DNA of 25,903 nt from CAYHSY01 sp964359435 (GCA_964359435.1 CAYHSY010000003.1:1-25903), one strand, 5' to 3'; counted from the first letter of the stretch, positions 6,539 through 14,088 are shown. Program-made: numbers and translations. Notes: generated by a model from the sequence alone, not told the origin.

Positions 6539-7339
6539 CTAATAGATTGTCCGCCACGCGTAGACGTTCGCCGCGTCTTTGGCGCAGACCTCCACATTGT
6601 CTTTCACGCCGGCGGCGCCCTGGGTCACCCAAAAGACACCACGCATACCGGCGCCGCAACTTGGCCTCACCGTAACGGTATTCAGACGCACGCCGCCATC
6701 AACCTCCAACCTGATCGGTGATAATGGCGCCGAAACTCCAATACCGATACCCCCCGCAAAAACTCCGTTTTTCCAACGCGTGCCGGCGAGCCCAACATCA
6801 ATGAAATTGTCAGAACTGGGCACCAAATCAGTGTCAAAAGTCGCGGCCGAAACGCGCGCCACAGCCGTGCGGAATGAGCGTGTCCCCTTTTCGGCTGTCG
6901 CCGGATTCACATAACTCAAAGTCAAATCAATTTGAACCACGTCCGGCCCCGGGGGATTCGCGTATTTCGCAAAACTTAAAGCGTCCACGGTAACCTTGCC
7001 GGTCGTGAGAGGCGCGGCAGAGGCGCCGCCCTCGGAAAGAGTAATGGCCGAACCGGACTTCGCGATTTTTGTGGGATTCACGGTATAGCCCTGCGGATAA
7101 AGCCAAAGCTCATCGCTCCCAGCGCCCTTGACTTCGAAATAACTGGAGGCGGCGACCAAGCGCCGGACTTGCTGGACCACAAAATTGGCCTGGTTCGCCA
7201 CTTCAGATGTCGCCTGTTGGGCAGTGTCGATGCGCGTGAAAGTTCCAAGTATGGCAAGGAAAGCCATAGCCATCACCACGAAAATGGATGTATAAATAAG
7301 CATTTCAACTAAAGTGAAACCATGGCGCGAATTATCCAT
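6539..7339 (-). CDS. Type IV pilin-like (pseudopilin) protein
   Basis: The N-terminus carries a prepilin peptidase site, HG|FTLVEMLIY, with cleavage expected after Gly7 and Glu12 at mature position 5, followed by a hydrophobic helix to about residue 32. This marks it as a type IV pilin or pseudopilin exported to the cell surface. The 266-residue body is Ala/Thr/Val-rich with a repeated-strand look. It ends in a cysteine-containing segment (RPSCGAGMRGVFW ... VCAKDA) and a final YAWRTIY. From memory this kind of tail recurs in Parcubacteria surface proteins. The two tail cysteines could form a disulfide. No other pilus gene is adjacent. The -10 box TATACT lies 6 nt before the ATG, so the mRNA is probably leaderless. 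Confidence 0.88.
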   Translation of the reverse strand: MDNSRHGFTLVEMLIYTSIFVVMAMAFLAILGTFTRIDTAQQATSEVANQANFVVQQVRRLVAASSYFEVKGAGSDELWLYPQGYTVNPTKIAKSGSAITLSEGGASAAPLTTGKVTVDALSFAKYANPPGPDVVQIDLTLSYVNPATAEKGTRSFRTAVARVSAATFDTDLVPSSDNFIDVGLAGTRWKNGVFAGGIGIGVSAPLSPIRLEVDGGVRLNTVTVRPSCGAGMRGVFWVTQGAAGVKDNVEVCAKDAANVYAWRTIY

Positions 7340-7345
7340 GATTTA

Positions 7346-7355
7346 AGTATAGCAA
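7346..7355 (-). promoter_or_regulatory. Extended -10 promoter of the pilin-like gene
   Basis: On the minus strand TTGCTATACT is an extended -10 element (TG-N-TATACT). The hexamer ends at 7346, 6 nt before the ATG at 7339. No good -35 box is seen. The same TTGCTATA(A/C)T string is found at 15599-15608 and 17731-17740. Confidence 0.65.
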
Positions 7356-7462
7356 TTTTTAATTCTGATATGATTAGAGTATGCCGGGTAGTGAAAGTTC
7401 GAGCGGCTTTAGAGAGACGCGCTACTTGGCACGAAGAACATTATTTAAAGCTATAACGAAGT

Positions 7463-8422
7463 TTGAGGTATGAAAAAATTCAACTCGAACTTCTACTACC
7501 CGGTATGGAAGTTCTTAAAGGCAAAGTAACCTGGATTGATATTTTGAAACCAACCAAGGCGGACATTGACCAGCTGCGGAACATACACGATTTTCATCCG
7601 ATTATTTTGGACGAAATCCTCCATGCCTCTGCCCGCTCCAAAGTGGAACAATACGACGCTTATCTTTTTCTTTCATATCACTTCCCTCTTTATGACACCC
7701 ATCTGCGCACTTCGCGCCGGGCGGAAATCGACTTCTTAATCACCAAAGATACGGTGATTACCATACACTACGAAGACTTCGAACCTCTCCGCGCTTTTAG
7801 AGAACACTTAAATGCCAATGACACGCTGGCCGAACAGATTCTTGAGAACGGCGGCTTTGTGGCCTATTACATCATCCAAGAAATAAACGATTTTTGTCTG
7901 CGGGAGTTGCGGCACATTGAACAAAACGTAACTTCCGTGACTAAGCATCTTTTCTCCCACCGGGAGTACCAAATGCTGGAACGCATTTCATATGTAAAAC
8001 GCGACATTCTGGATTATGGCGTAATTGTAAAACCTCAAGGACTCCTGCTCCAATCGCTACGCGATGTCGGGGAAAAATTCTGGGGCGCGCCGCTCCGGGT
8101 ATATCTGGCAGACTTAATCGGCGACAATTTAAAAATCACCCAGCAACTGGAAAATTTCCGCGAAACCATCGAGTCCTGCGAAGAAACTAACGCCCAGCTT
8201 TTGAACGCCAAGACCAACGCCGTGATGCAGCGCTTTTCCATCCTCGCCTTCCTCACCTTCCCGCTTATGCTTTATACCGCTCTTTTCACGGTTGATGCCG
8301 TAGCATCGGCATTCCCCCAGCCGGAGGAATTCTGGATCGGTTTTGGGGTCGTGCTTCTAATCACTATTGTCACTATTTATATTTTCAAAAGAAAAGGCCT
8401 GCTGCAGGATTGGGGAATATAA
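7463..8422 (+). CDS. CorA-like divalent cation transporter without GMN motif
   Basis: Length (319 residues) and layout fit the CorA family. A large cytoplasmic N-terminal domain includes FHPIILDEIL, KVEQYDAYLFL and EIDFLITKDTVITIHYE. A long helix follows, and two C-terminal membrane helices (about 255-275 and 289-308) end in the basic tail FKRKGLL. CorA proteins import Mg2+ or Co2+ and carry GMN at the end of the first helix as selectivity filter. Here the corresponding loop reads ALFTVDAVASAF and has no GMN, so ion choice or function may differ. The start is uncertain: TTG at 7463 follows an in-frame stop closely, while ATG at 7505 is also possible and would begin nearer the usual family start. 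No SD is seen. Confidence 0.85.
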   Translation: MRYEKIQLELLLPGMEVLKGKVTWIDILKPTKADIDQLRNIHDFHPIILDEILHASARSKVEQYDAYLFLSYHFPLYDTHLRTSRRAEIDFLITKDTVITIHYEDFEPLRAFREHLNANDTLAEQILENGGFVAYYIIQEINDFCLRELRHIEQNVTSVTKHLFSHREYQMLERISYVKRDILDYGVIVKPQGLLLQSLRDVGEKFWGAPLRVYLADLIGDNLKITQQLENFRETIESCEETNAQLLNAKTNAVMQRFSILAFLTFPLMLYTALFTVDAVASAFPQPEEFWIGFGVVLLITIVTIYIFKRKGLLQDWGI

Positions 8423-8455
8423 AATCTCCCTCGCTCGGTTAATCCGGCAAGGGAG
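8421..8455 (-). terminator. Intrinsic terminator of the 8439-8900 gene
   Basis: On the minus strand CTCCCTTGC/GCGAGGGAG forms a 9-bp stem (one G-T pair) around a 12-nt loop, followed by ATTTTAT. The stem overlaps the stop codon of the gene, and the hairpin directly abuts the convergent corA stop. Confidence 0.7.
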
Positions 8456-8900
8456 ACGGTGTTTGGCCGGCTCTTCGAAACTGGCCAAGGGATAATCTGA
8501 TTTCCCACATATTGTTGGCGTTACCGGTGGAAATCTGCGGATCAAACCCGGCCCTTTCGCAGAATTCCAGGATAACGCGCGCGCATTCGCCAAGTTCCGA
8601 CTTGGCCGGCTGGAAATCTTGTCTACGCAACGCACGGCTAAGGCGCTCCCGGCCCATGTCCGTGAGATCGTACCAACCAAAAGAATGGATGGGCGCCGAT
8701 TCGCAAGCGCCGTCTTTTAGGCACCGCCCGACATGGAGGCCAATCTGCGCCAAGACGGTCATGATATACCCCTCGAGGGCAACGCCGGCAATGAGCGCAT
8801 CAAACGTTTCCACCGTAACGCCTTGCCCGGCAAATGCAACAGCGGAATGGAGTATCCCGTATACTTCGGGGATCAAACCGCCAAGATCCATATTTCTCAT
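8439..8900 (-). CDS. Unknown small protein, gene A of three-gene cluster
   Basis: Not recognised. 153 residues, soluble, no signal peptide. The N-terminal half is helical and hydrophobic (GLIPEVYGILHSAVAFAG). The middle has paired cysteines around DGAC, and the C-terminal part contains CERAGFDPQ followed by WEIRLSL. The latter resembles the neighbouring product encoded at 9009-9437 (CERAGLRP ... WRIVV), so the two may be distant paralogues. AGAAAGG lies upstream of the ATG at about 9 nt. It is separated from gene B by 108 bp that contain a likely terminator, so it may have its own promoter: a TATAAT on the minus strand lies near 8945-8950. Confidence 0.75.
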   Translation of the reverse strand: MRNMDLGGLIPEVYGILHSAVAFAGQGVTVETFDALIAGVALEGYIMTVLAQIGLHVGRCLKDGACESAPIHSFGWYDLTDMGRERLSRALRRQDFQPAKSELGECARVILEFCERAGFDPQISTGNANNMWEIRLSLGQFRRAGQTPSPLPD

Positions 8901-8964
8901 CGGCTCAGACCTTTCTGAAAATACAAGGAATCGCGCTGATATGGATTATATATGGTTTGGCTTT

Positions 8965-8998
8965 AAAAACAAAATCCCCGCGGCGGCTAGGCCGGGGG
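8965..8998 (-). terminator. Probable terminator after gene B
   Basis: On the minus strand a GC-rich hairpin (CCCC/GGGG with an inner CGGC/GCCG stem and a 4-nt bulge) is followed by ATTTTGTTTTT. It lies about 10 bp past the stop of the 9009-9437 gene. Confidence 0.6.
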
Positions 8999-9008
8999 CA
9001 AGATTTGT

Positions 9009-9437
9009 TCACGCACTGAACTTGGTGACGACGATGCGCCACGACGATTCGCTGAAGTTTTCCAAATGGGGCCGGAGACCGGCCCGCTCGCACGCGTTGA
9101 TGATTTCGGCGGCGTTACTACATGTCTTGATCTGATGTAAGGCCGGCTTCCAACCTTCTGCCAAGACATATCGGTGACAACGAACGTCCGGCCCTAGATC
9201 TTCCAAAGTCAACATACCGACTTCGGCGGTTTCCGCTCCCTCAATGATGGCCTTACCGATGATAACCGGAATCTGCTCCAGAGCAATGCGCAACTTTCCC
9301 TCCTCTTCAATCCTCGCGAACGTCTCGGCGAACTCGGCCTTTGCCGCCTTTGCCGTGCGCTTGCTTATGAGGGCCACATTGGCTTTGCCGACTACCGCGC
9401 GGATATTCCGGATGAGCCCGTTCACATCGATATTCAT
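9009..9437 (-). CDS. Unknown small protein, gene B of three-gene cluster
   Basis: Not recognised. 142 residues, starting at ATG 9437 behind a strong SD (AGGAGAGG, 6-nt spacing); the frame is open 15 codons further but that part contains no ribosome site. The product has an N-terminal basic helix (NIRAVVGKA), an acidic middle and a C-terminal module CERAGLRPHLE ... WRIVVTKF. This module resembles those of the two flanking genes. No membrane segment. It follows gene C by 50 bp on the same strand without an evident terminator, so the two probably share a transcript. Confidence 0.75.
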   Translation of the reverse strand: MNIDVNGLIRNIRAVVGKANVALISKRTAKAAKAEFAETFARIEEEGKLRIALEQIPVIIGKAIIEGAETAEVGMLTLEDLGPDVRCHRYVLAEGWKPALHQIKTCSNAAEIINACERAGLRPHLENFSESSWRIVVTKFSA

Positions 9438-9487
9438 GACGCGCCTCTCCTGACAAGGGGTAAATCCGCAATAACAAACCACTCCAC

Positions 9488-10051
9488 CTAGGCGATCCCT
9501 GACCCTTGCCCTTGTTTCTTACACCGTCCTCGGCGACTATCTTTCGGGAACGCGACATCCAGAGGAAGAACGATGGCCCAGTCATCACTCCTCTCATAAT
9601 ACTTGTCACCGGAAATGTCGGAGATGAGATCGTAAATCGCGTTGACCAGGGTGGATTCACAGATCTCATCTTTCCCAAATTCTCCGTACGAGCCATTGGG
9701 CTTGCGGCGCCACAACTTGGGAGCGTACCCGGCTTCTTGAAGCAGCCGGAAAACCGCTCCTTCCAATTTGCTGCCATTACCGCTAATCTGCGGCTTTAGA
9801 TCGGCCGACGAACGGACGCCGATTACGAGCGCCCGTGAATGATTTTGGACTGCCTCCCGAACATCGATTTCCAAGAACCGAAGATAGGCCTCTGTCAATA
9901 CCGTCTCCGCGAGACGGCAAGCTTCCTTGTTCATCGTCACGCATACATCAGCGCCACCGTTTTCCATAAGGGCCTTCTTGAGCAGCTTGCTTTCCGCAAC
10001 CGCGCTGGTTTTCCCCCGTTCGATGCTTTCACGCAGTTCTTGGCCAGTCAT
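9488..10051 (-). CDS. Unknown small protein, gene C of three-gene cluster
   Basis: Not recognised. 187 residues, soluble. The N-terminal half is helical (RESIERGKTSAVAESKLLKKAL) with a patch RALVIGVRSSADLKPQISG. The C-terminal half contains LLQEAGYAPKLW and, after a longer insert, SDDWAIVLPLDV. These match the spacing and character of the AG.xP and WxIxL elements in genes A and B. SD GGAGAGGAG lies 6 nt before the ATG, and a textbook promoter lies upstream (10124-10152). It heads a probable C-B transcript. The C-terminal tail is basic (RRGRCKKQGQG) and could contact nucleic acid, but this is a guess. Confidence 0.78.
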   Translation of the reverse strand: MTGQELRESIERGKTSAVAESKLLKKALMENGGADVCVTMNKEACRLAETVLTEAYLRFLEIDVREAVQNHSRALVIGVRSSADLKPQISGNGSKLEGAVFRLLQEAGYAPKLWRRKPNGSYGEFGKDEICESTLVNAIYDLISDISGDKYYERSDDWAIVLPLDVAFPKDSRRGRCKKQGQGSGIA

Positions 10052-10123
10052 GACATTCTCCTCTCCGGACGCTAAACACCAAGGATAACGATTGCTGACA
10101 AAGGGCTAGGTTACACTGTCTAT

Positions 10124-10152
10124 AGTATGGCGTATATTATTTGAAGTGTCAA
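10124..10152 (-). promoter_or_regulatory. Promoter of the three-gene cluster
   Basis: On the minus strand TTGACA (10152-10147), a 17-bp spacer and CATACT (10129-10124). Transcription should start near 10117, giving a leader of about 65 nt that carries the SD of gene C. Confidence 0.78.
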
Positions 10153-10217
10153 TCATTGCGCGGATAATGACAATGAGTATAATTTATTTAAGGATAATAG
10201 CGTAAGATTGCCGCGTC

Positions 10218-10235
10218 CTCCGATAATTATCGGAG
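10218..10235. repeat. Perfect 18-bp palindrome inside a dispersed repeat
   Basis: CTCCGATAATTATCGGAG is perfectly self-complementary. Its 16-bp core (10219-10234) has the TCCG-N8-CGGA frame of the two palindromes in the tRNA-Lys pseudogene. It is embedded in GATTGCCGCGTC ... CCTCGCAACGACAA, which resembles a common intergenic repeat, as if the palindrome had been inserted into the middle of it. Confidence 0.75.
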
Positions 10236-10289
10236 TCCTCGCAACGACAACGTTCCCGCATTCTTATTCCCCAGTCCCCAGTATCTAAT

Positions 10290-11789
10290 ATGCGACTATA
10301 CAACACCCTAACTGAAAAAATCGAGGATCTGCCAGTGAACCAGGCGTCCGACACCGGACGTCGGACATTGCGGATGTTCGTCTGCGGCCTGACGGTTTAT
10401 GACGCGCCGCACATCGGCAATATGCGGACTTACGCGGTTTTTGATATTTTCGCGCGGCTATTGAAATTCAAAAAAATCAGATTTTTTTATCTGCAAAACG
10501 TTACGGATGTTGATGATAAAATTATTGCTCGCGCCAAAGAAAAAAATATTTCTCCTATCGCCCTGGCACGCGAAGTGGAACGCGCCTATCATGAAGCCGA
10601 GGAATTTTTAAACATCAAGCATGTCACCAAATATGCCCGGGCGACGGATTATATCCCCCATATAATCGCGCAGGTGAAAACACTCGTCAAAAAAGGTTAT
10701 GCGTATAAAATGGAAAACGACCCGCCTCACGGCGAGGCGGGCGGATATTATTTTGATATTTCCAAATTTGCTGATTATGGAAAACTAGCCAAACGTACCG
10801 CGGAACAGGCCGAGGATTCGATTTCGCGCATTGACGAATCCGTCCACAAACGCAATAAGGGCGATTTTGTCCTGTGGAAATTACATCGGGATCAAGATAT
10901 CACTTCAACAAGCTCGGGGAATACCGCAGGCGAAGCCGGCTTCATAAAAGGGCCCACGATCGTGGATGGAGAGCCGCTATGGGAAACAGAATTGGGCACG
11001 GGTCGACCGGGGTGGCATATTGAGGATACGGCGATCAGCGAAAAATTTTTTGGTCCGCAGTACGATGTGCATGGCGGCGGCATAGACATCAAATTCCCCC
11101 ACCACGAAGCGGAGATTGCTCAACAAGAAGCGGCCTCTGGCAAAAAACCCTTCGTGAAATTATGGATGCACGCCGGCTCGCTCCTCGTTAATGGCAAAAA
11201 AATGTCCAAAAGTTTGGGTAATTTCATCACCATTTCGGATTTCCTGCAAAGATACCGGGCTGAAGTGTTTAGATATATCGTCGCAACTCACCATTATCGT
11301 TCGCCCTTGAACTACACCAGCGACACGCCGACGCAAGCCGTGGAAGCACTCAACGGCTTAAAAGAATTCGCCTCTAAACTGACTTTAGTGACCAAAAAAG
11401 GCGGCACAAAACCGGATAAAGCCCTGGCGACGGCTATGAAGGTTATGGAGCATGATTTTATGGAGGCATTGAACGATGACCTGAATACACCGGAAGCACT
11501 CGGCGCAGTTTTCACGTTTATAAATAAAAATCAAAAAATCGTTTGGAAAATTTCACGCGCGGATGCAAAGCTGACGATGAAAAAGATTGCCGCCTTGCTC
11601 GACATTTTGGGTTTGGGCTTCGCGGCCGCGAAAATACCGACTGATATCAATAAGCTGGTCAGCGAACGCGAACTAGCCAGAAAATCCAAAGATTTCCCGG
11701 GTGCGGATGATTTAAGAAAAAAGGTGGAGGGGCTGGGGTATATAATAGAAGACACGCCGCTCGGTCCGCTCGTGTTAAAAAATTCCTAA
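10290..11789 (+). CDS. cysS: Cysteinyl-tRNA synthetase
   Basis: This enzyme charges tRNA-Cys with cysteine using ATP; class I synthetase, cytoplasmic. The 499-residue protein shows MFVCGLTVYD (zinc Cys32), a variant HIGH motif HIGN (41-44), GRPGWHIED, FPHHEAEIAQ and KMSKSLGNF (around residue 304), then the helical C-terminal domain. The zinc ligand that is Cys209 in E. coli (WHIEC) is Asp here. Two short palindromes lie within the coding sequence: 10347-10365 (residues about 20-26) and 10721-10741 (about 144-151). A third, GAAGCCGGCTTC, lies at 10932-10943 inside a longer low-similarity stretch before GRPGWHIE. All keep the frame. No SD is present; GTATCTAAT directly precedes the ATG. Confidence 0.97.
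   Translation: MRLYNTLTEKIEDLPVNQASDTGRRTLRMFVCGLTVYDAPHIGNMRTYAVFDIFARLLKFKKIRFFYLQNVTDVDDKIIARAKEKNISPIALAREVERAYHEAEEFLNIKHVTKYARATDYIPHIIAQVKTLVKKGYAYKMENDPPHGEAGGYYFDISKFADYGKLAKRTAEQAEDSISRIDESVHKRNKGDFVLWKLHRDQDITSTSSGNTAGEAGFIKGPTIVDGEPLWETELGTGRPGWHIEDTAISEKFFGPQYDVHGGGIDIKFPHHEAEIAQQEAASGKKPFVKLWMHAGSLLVNGKKMSKSLGNFITISDFLQRYRAEVFRYIVATHHYRSPLNYTSDTPTQAVEALNGLKEFASKLTLVTKKGGTKPDKALATAMKVMEHDFMEALNDDLNTPEALGAVFTFINKNQKIVWKISRADAKLTMKKIAALLDILGLGFAAAKIPTDINKLVSERELARKSKDFPGADDLRKKVEGLGYIIEDTPLGPLVLKNS
10347..10365. repeat. Palindromic element in cysS coding sequence, 1
   Basis: TCCGAC ... GTCGGA with a 7-nt centre (ACCGGAC). It encodes part of SDTGRRT, just before the conserved CGLTVYD segment, where other CysRS proteins have a shorter linker. 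Confidence 0.55.
10721..10741. repeat. Palindromic element in cysS coding sequence, 2
   Basis: CCCGCCTC and GAGGCGGG form an 8-bp inverted repeat around ACGGC. It encodes most of DPPHGEAGG, an insertion between YKMEN and YYFDI that falls in a surface turn. The base composition is far more GC-rich than the neighbouring codons. Confidence 0.65.
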
Positions 11790-12005
11790 TTCCTAATTAA
11801 CCTAATTATTCTAATCAATGACCAATGCCTAATGACAAAATGACCAAGAGAAGCCGTCCTTGCGACCTGTCCCGACCATAGCGTCTGGAGGTACTCCGAC
11901 CGCGTGTCGCCGTAGCTTTAGCGGTGGCACAAGCAATCTCTTTCTAGACATTGGACATTTAGTCATTGGGATTTGATTAGATCAATTAGAATAATTAGAA
12001 ATTTT
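11790..12005. repeat. Inverted intergenic repeats between cysS and dnaB
   Basis: No gene seen. The left part (TAATTATTCTAATCAATGACCAA and following, about 11803-11852) reappears inverted on the right (about 11950-12003: ATTGGACATTTAGTCATTGG ... AGAATAATTAGAAA). Between them is a GC-rich stretch (11853-11945) with small hairpins, such as GTGTCGCC with GGTGGCAC near 11904-11930. The whole looks like a composite dispersed repeat. dnaB transcription probably starts inside its right arm. Confidence 0.6.
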
Positions 12006-13349
12006 ATGGTTTCCCCTAAAGTTCCTCCCCAAAATTTAGAAGCCGAGCAATCTGTTTTGGGCGCCCTGATGCTCGATAAAGAAGCCATTGTGCAAGTGGC
12101 GGATATTTTGACGCCAAAAGATTTTTATAAGCCGTCGCACGCGACCGTTTATGACGCCGTAATTAAACTTTATGAAAAAGGCCAACCCATAGACCTGCTG
12201 AGTATTTCTTCAAAATTGAAAGACGACGGATCCCTGCAGAGCGTGGGCGGTTCCGCCTATCTTGCCGATTTGGTAAATTCAGTGCCAACGTCTTCGCACG
12301 TGGCCCATTACGCCAAACTGGTAAAAGAAAAACGGATACTCCGGGACCTGATCAGCGCTTCAGCGGAAATATCAGAAGCCGCTTTTGAGCCGGGTGAATC
12401 CGATATTGACACGGTCTTGGACCAAATTGAACATAAAATTTTTTCCATTGCCCAACACTCCTCAAAACCCAGATTCGTAAGTATCTCCAAAGAACTACAG
12501 AGCGCTTATGAGCGTATTGAAAAATTACATCAAAATAAAGGCGCGTTACGCGGACTTTCCACCGGCTTCCCTGGATTGGATGGTTACCTCTCCGGACTCC
12601 AAAAATCGGACATGATCATCTTGGGCGCCAGGCCATCGCTCGGAAAAACATCGCTGGCATTAGATATTGCCAGAAATGTCGCTATCCGCGAAAAAAAATC
12701 CGTCGGCATATTTTCTTTGGAAATGGGCTGCGATCAGGTGATTGACCGCATCATTGCGGCGGAAGCGCGTGTGTCTTTGTGGCGCCTGCGTACCGGAAAA
12801 CTAACCGACGAGATGGATTTCCAACTGATCCAAGGTGCGCTGGGGTCTTTAGCGGAAGCTAAAATCTTCATAGACGACACGCCCAGTCCCAATATTTTGC
12901 AAATCAGAGCCACGGCCCGCCGGTTGCAGGCGGAACACAGCTTGGACCTGGTTATCATCGACTATTTGCAACTCCTCACGCCCCGCACCAAAACCGACAA
13001 TGTGGTGTCGCAGATCACGGAAATCTCCCGCGGCTTGAAAACGCTGGCACGCGAGCTCAACATCCCCGTTATCGCGCTTTCACAGTTATCGCGCGCGAGC
13101 GTCCAGCGCGATGATAAGGTACCCAAACTTCAGGATTTGCGCGATTCCGGCTCCATTGAACAAGACGCGGATGTGGTCATGTTTATTTATAGGAAAGATA
13201 AAGAAAAACAAAATCCCGAACCGGAAGAAATTAATTCAGCGGAAATAATCATAGCCAAGCACCGCAACGGCCCAACAGGCAACGTGAAACTTAAATTCGA
13301 TCCGGAACGAGCCAGTTTTGACAGCATAGACACACACCACGCAATCTAA
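12006..13349 (+). CDS. dnaB: Replicative DNA helicase DnaB
   Basis: Hexameric ATP-dependent helicase that unwinds DNA ahead of the replication fork. The 447-residue protein has the N-terminal primase-interaction domain (PPQNLEAEQSVLGALMLD at the start) and a RecA-type motor. Walker A is GARPSLGKTS near residue 207, and Walker B is LVIIDYLQLL. The DnaB signatures SLEMG, ALSQLSR and DLRDSGSIEQDAD also match. The frame is open 11 codons further upstream, but this lies in repeat DNA; the ATG at 12006 matches the usual N-terminus. No SD; TAGAAT-like -10 sequences lie within 20 nt. It sits between cysS and recR, which is not a classical operon. Confidence 0.97.
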   Translation: MVSPKVPPQNLEAEQSVLGALMLDKEAIVQVADILTPKDFYKPSHATVYDAVIKLYEKGQPIDLLSISSKLKDDGSLQSVGGSAYLADLVNSVPTSSHVAHYAKLVKEKRILRDLISASAEISEAAFEPGESDIDTVLDQIEHKIFSIAQHSSKPRFVSISKELQSAYERIEKLHQNKGALRGLSTGFPGLDGYLSGLQKSDMIILGARPSLGKTSLALDIARNVAIREKKSVGIFSLEMGCDQVIDRIIAAEARVSLWRLRTGKLTDEMDFQLIQGALGSLAEAKIFIDDTPSPNILQIRATARRLQAEHSLDLVIIDYLQLLTPRTKTDNVVSQITEISRGLKTLARELNIPVIALSQLSRASVQRDDKVPKLQDLRDSGSIEQDADVVMFIYRKDKEKQNPEPEEINSAEIIIAKHRNGPTGNVKLKFDPERASFDSIDTHHAI

Positions 13350-13386
13350 TTCAAAATGCAAAAATCAAAGTTAAAAATTATGGTAC

Positions 13387-13408
13387 CCCTGCCTGCCGGC
13401 GGGCAGGG
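13387..13408. repeat. 22-bp GC-rich palindrome between dnaB and recR
   Basis: CCCTGCCTGCCGGCGGGCAGGG is self-complementary at all but one symmetrical pair (T:G). It stands alone in A/T-rich DNA in a 96-bp gap. No T run follows, so it is a mobile-type palindrome and not a terminator. Confidence 0.75.
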
Positions 13409-13445
13409 TTTAGTAATAATTTTATTTTTAATTTTTCATTGAATT

Positions 13446-14042
13446 ATGATCCCCAAACCCATAAAAGAACTGGCGGATAAATTGGCGGAGCTGCCGTCAA
13501 TTGGACCTCGGCAAGCGACGCGACTGGCTTTCCATATCGCCAACTCCGGACAGACCGCGTCCGGCCCGCTCGCGGCCGCGCTTTTGAATCTCAACGCCAT
13601 TCGCCCTTGCGAGGATTGTTTTTACCTTCATGAAGCACCGAATCCGCTTTGCCAAATTTGCGGCAATGCCGGAAGACGCGCGGACTTGATTGCCATAATT
13701 GAGCGCGAGACAGATTTGCTCTCCATTGAACGGACAAAAAAATTCCAGGGGCGATACCTTGTCATCGGCGAAATGGGCCGCGGCGGCGTATTGGGCGAAA
13801 CTCCCAAATACCGCCTAGAAGTTCTGATGCGCCGATTACGTTCGCTACCGGGCGGAGCTGAAGAAGTTTTAATCGCCACCAACCCCACAACATATGGCGA
13901 CCTGGCCGCAAGCGTTATTGCCGAACATTTACGCGGATCTGCCAAACGAATTACCCGACTCGCCCGGGGCATGCCATTTGGCGGAGAAATCGCCTTCGCG
14001 GACGAGGATACTCTGGGGCACGCGTTGGAAAAAAGACAGTGA
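13446..14042 (+). CDS. recR: Recombination mediator protein RecR
   Basis: RecR acts with RecF/RecO to load RecA at gaps during recombinational repair. The normal-length protein (198 residues) has the N-terminal helix-hairpin-helix (LPSIGPRQATRLAFHI), a four-cysteine zinc finger (C55, C58, C69, C72), a Toprim domain starting YLVIGEMGRGG and the C-terminal GEIAFADEDTLGHAL. It follows dnaB by 96 bp and ends just before a bidirectional terminator. No SD. Confidence 0.97.
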   Translation: MIPKPIKELADKLAELPSIGPRQATRLAFHIANSGQTASGPLAAALLNLNAIRPCEDCFYLHEAPNPLCQICGNAGRRADLIAIIERETDLLSIERTKKFQGRYLVIGEMGRGGVLGETPKYRLEVLMRRLRSLPGGAEEVLIATNPTTYGDLAASVIAEHLRGSAKRITRLARGMPFGGEIAFADEDTLGHALEKRQ

Positions 14043-14050
14043 TCAACGAT

Positions 14051-14088
14051 AAATATAAAAAACCCGCTACAGCGGGTTTTTTATATTT
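14051..14088. terminator. Bidirectional terminator between recR and rplU
   Basis: ACCCGCT/AGCGGGT stem flanked by A run on one side and T run on the other; the complementarity extends over about 18 bp per arm. It serves recR (plus strand) and rplU (minus strand), and the rplU stop codon lies inside it. Confidence 0.92.

Noticed and set aside
8512..9135. Plus-strand ORF of 207 codons across genes A and B
   Set aside because: It runs antisense to two SD-led genes and its translation is rich in Arg/Ser/Pro without domain character.
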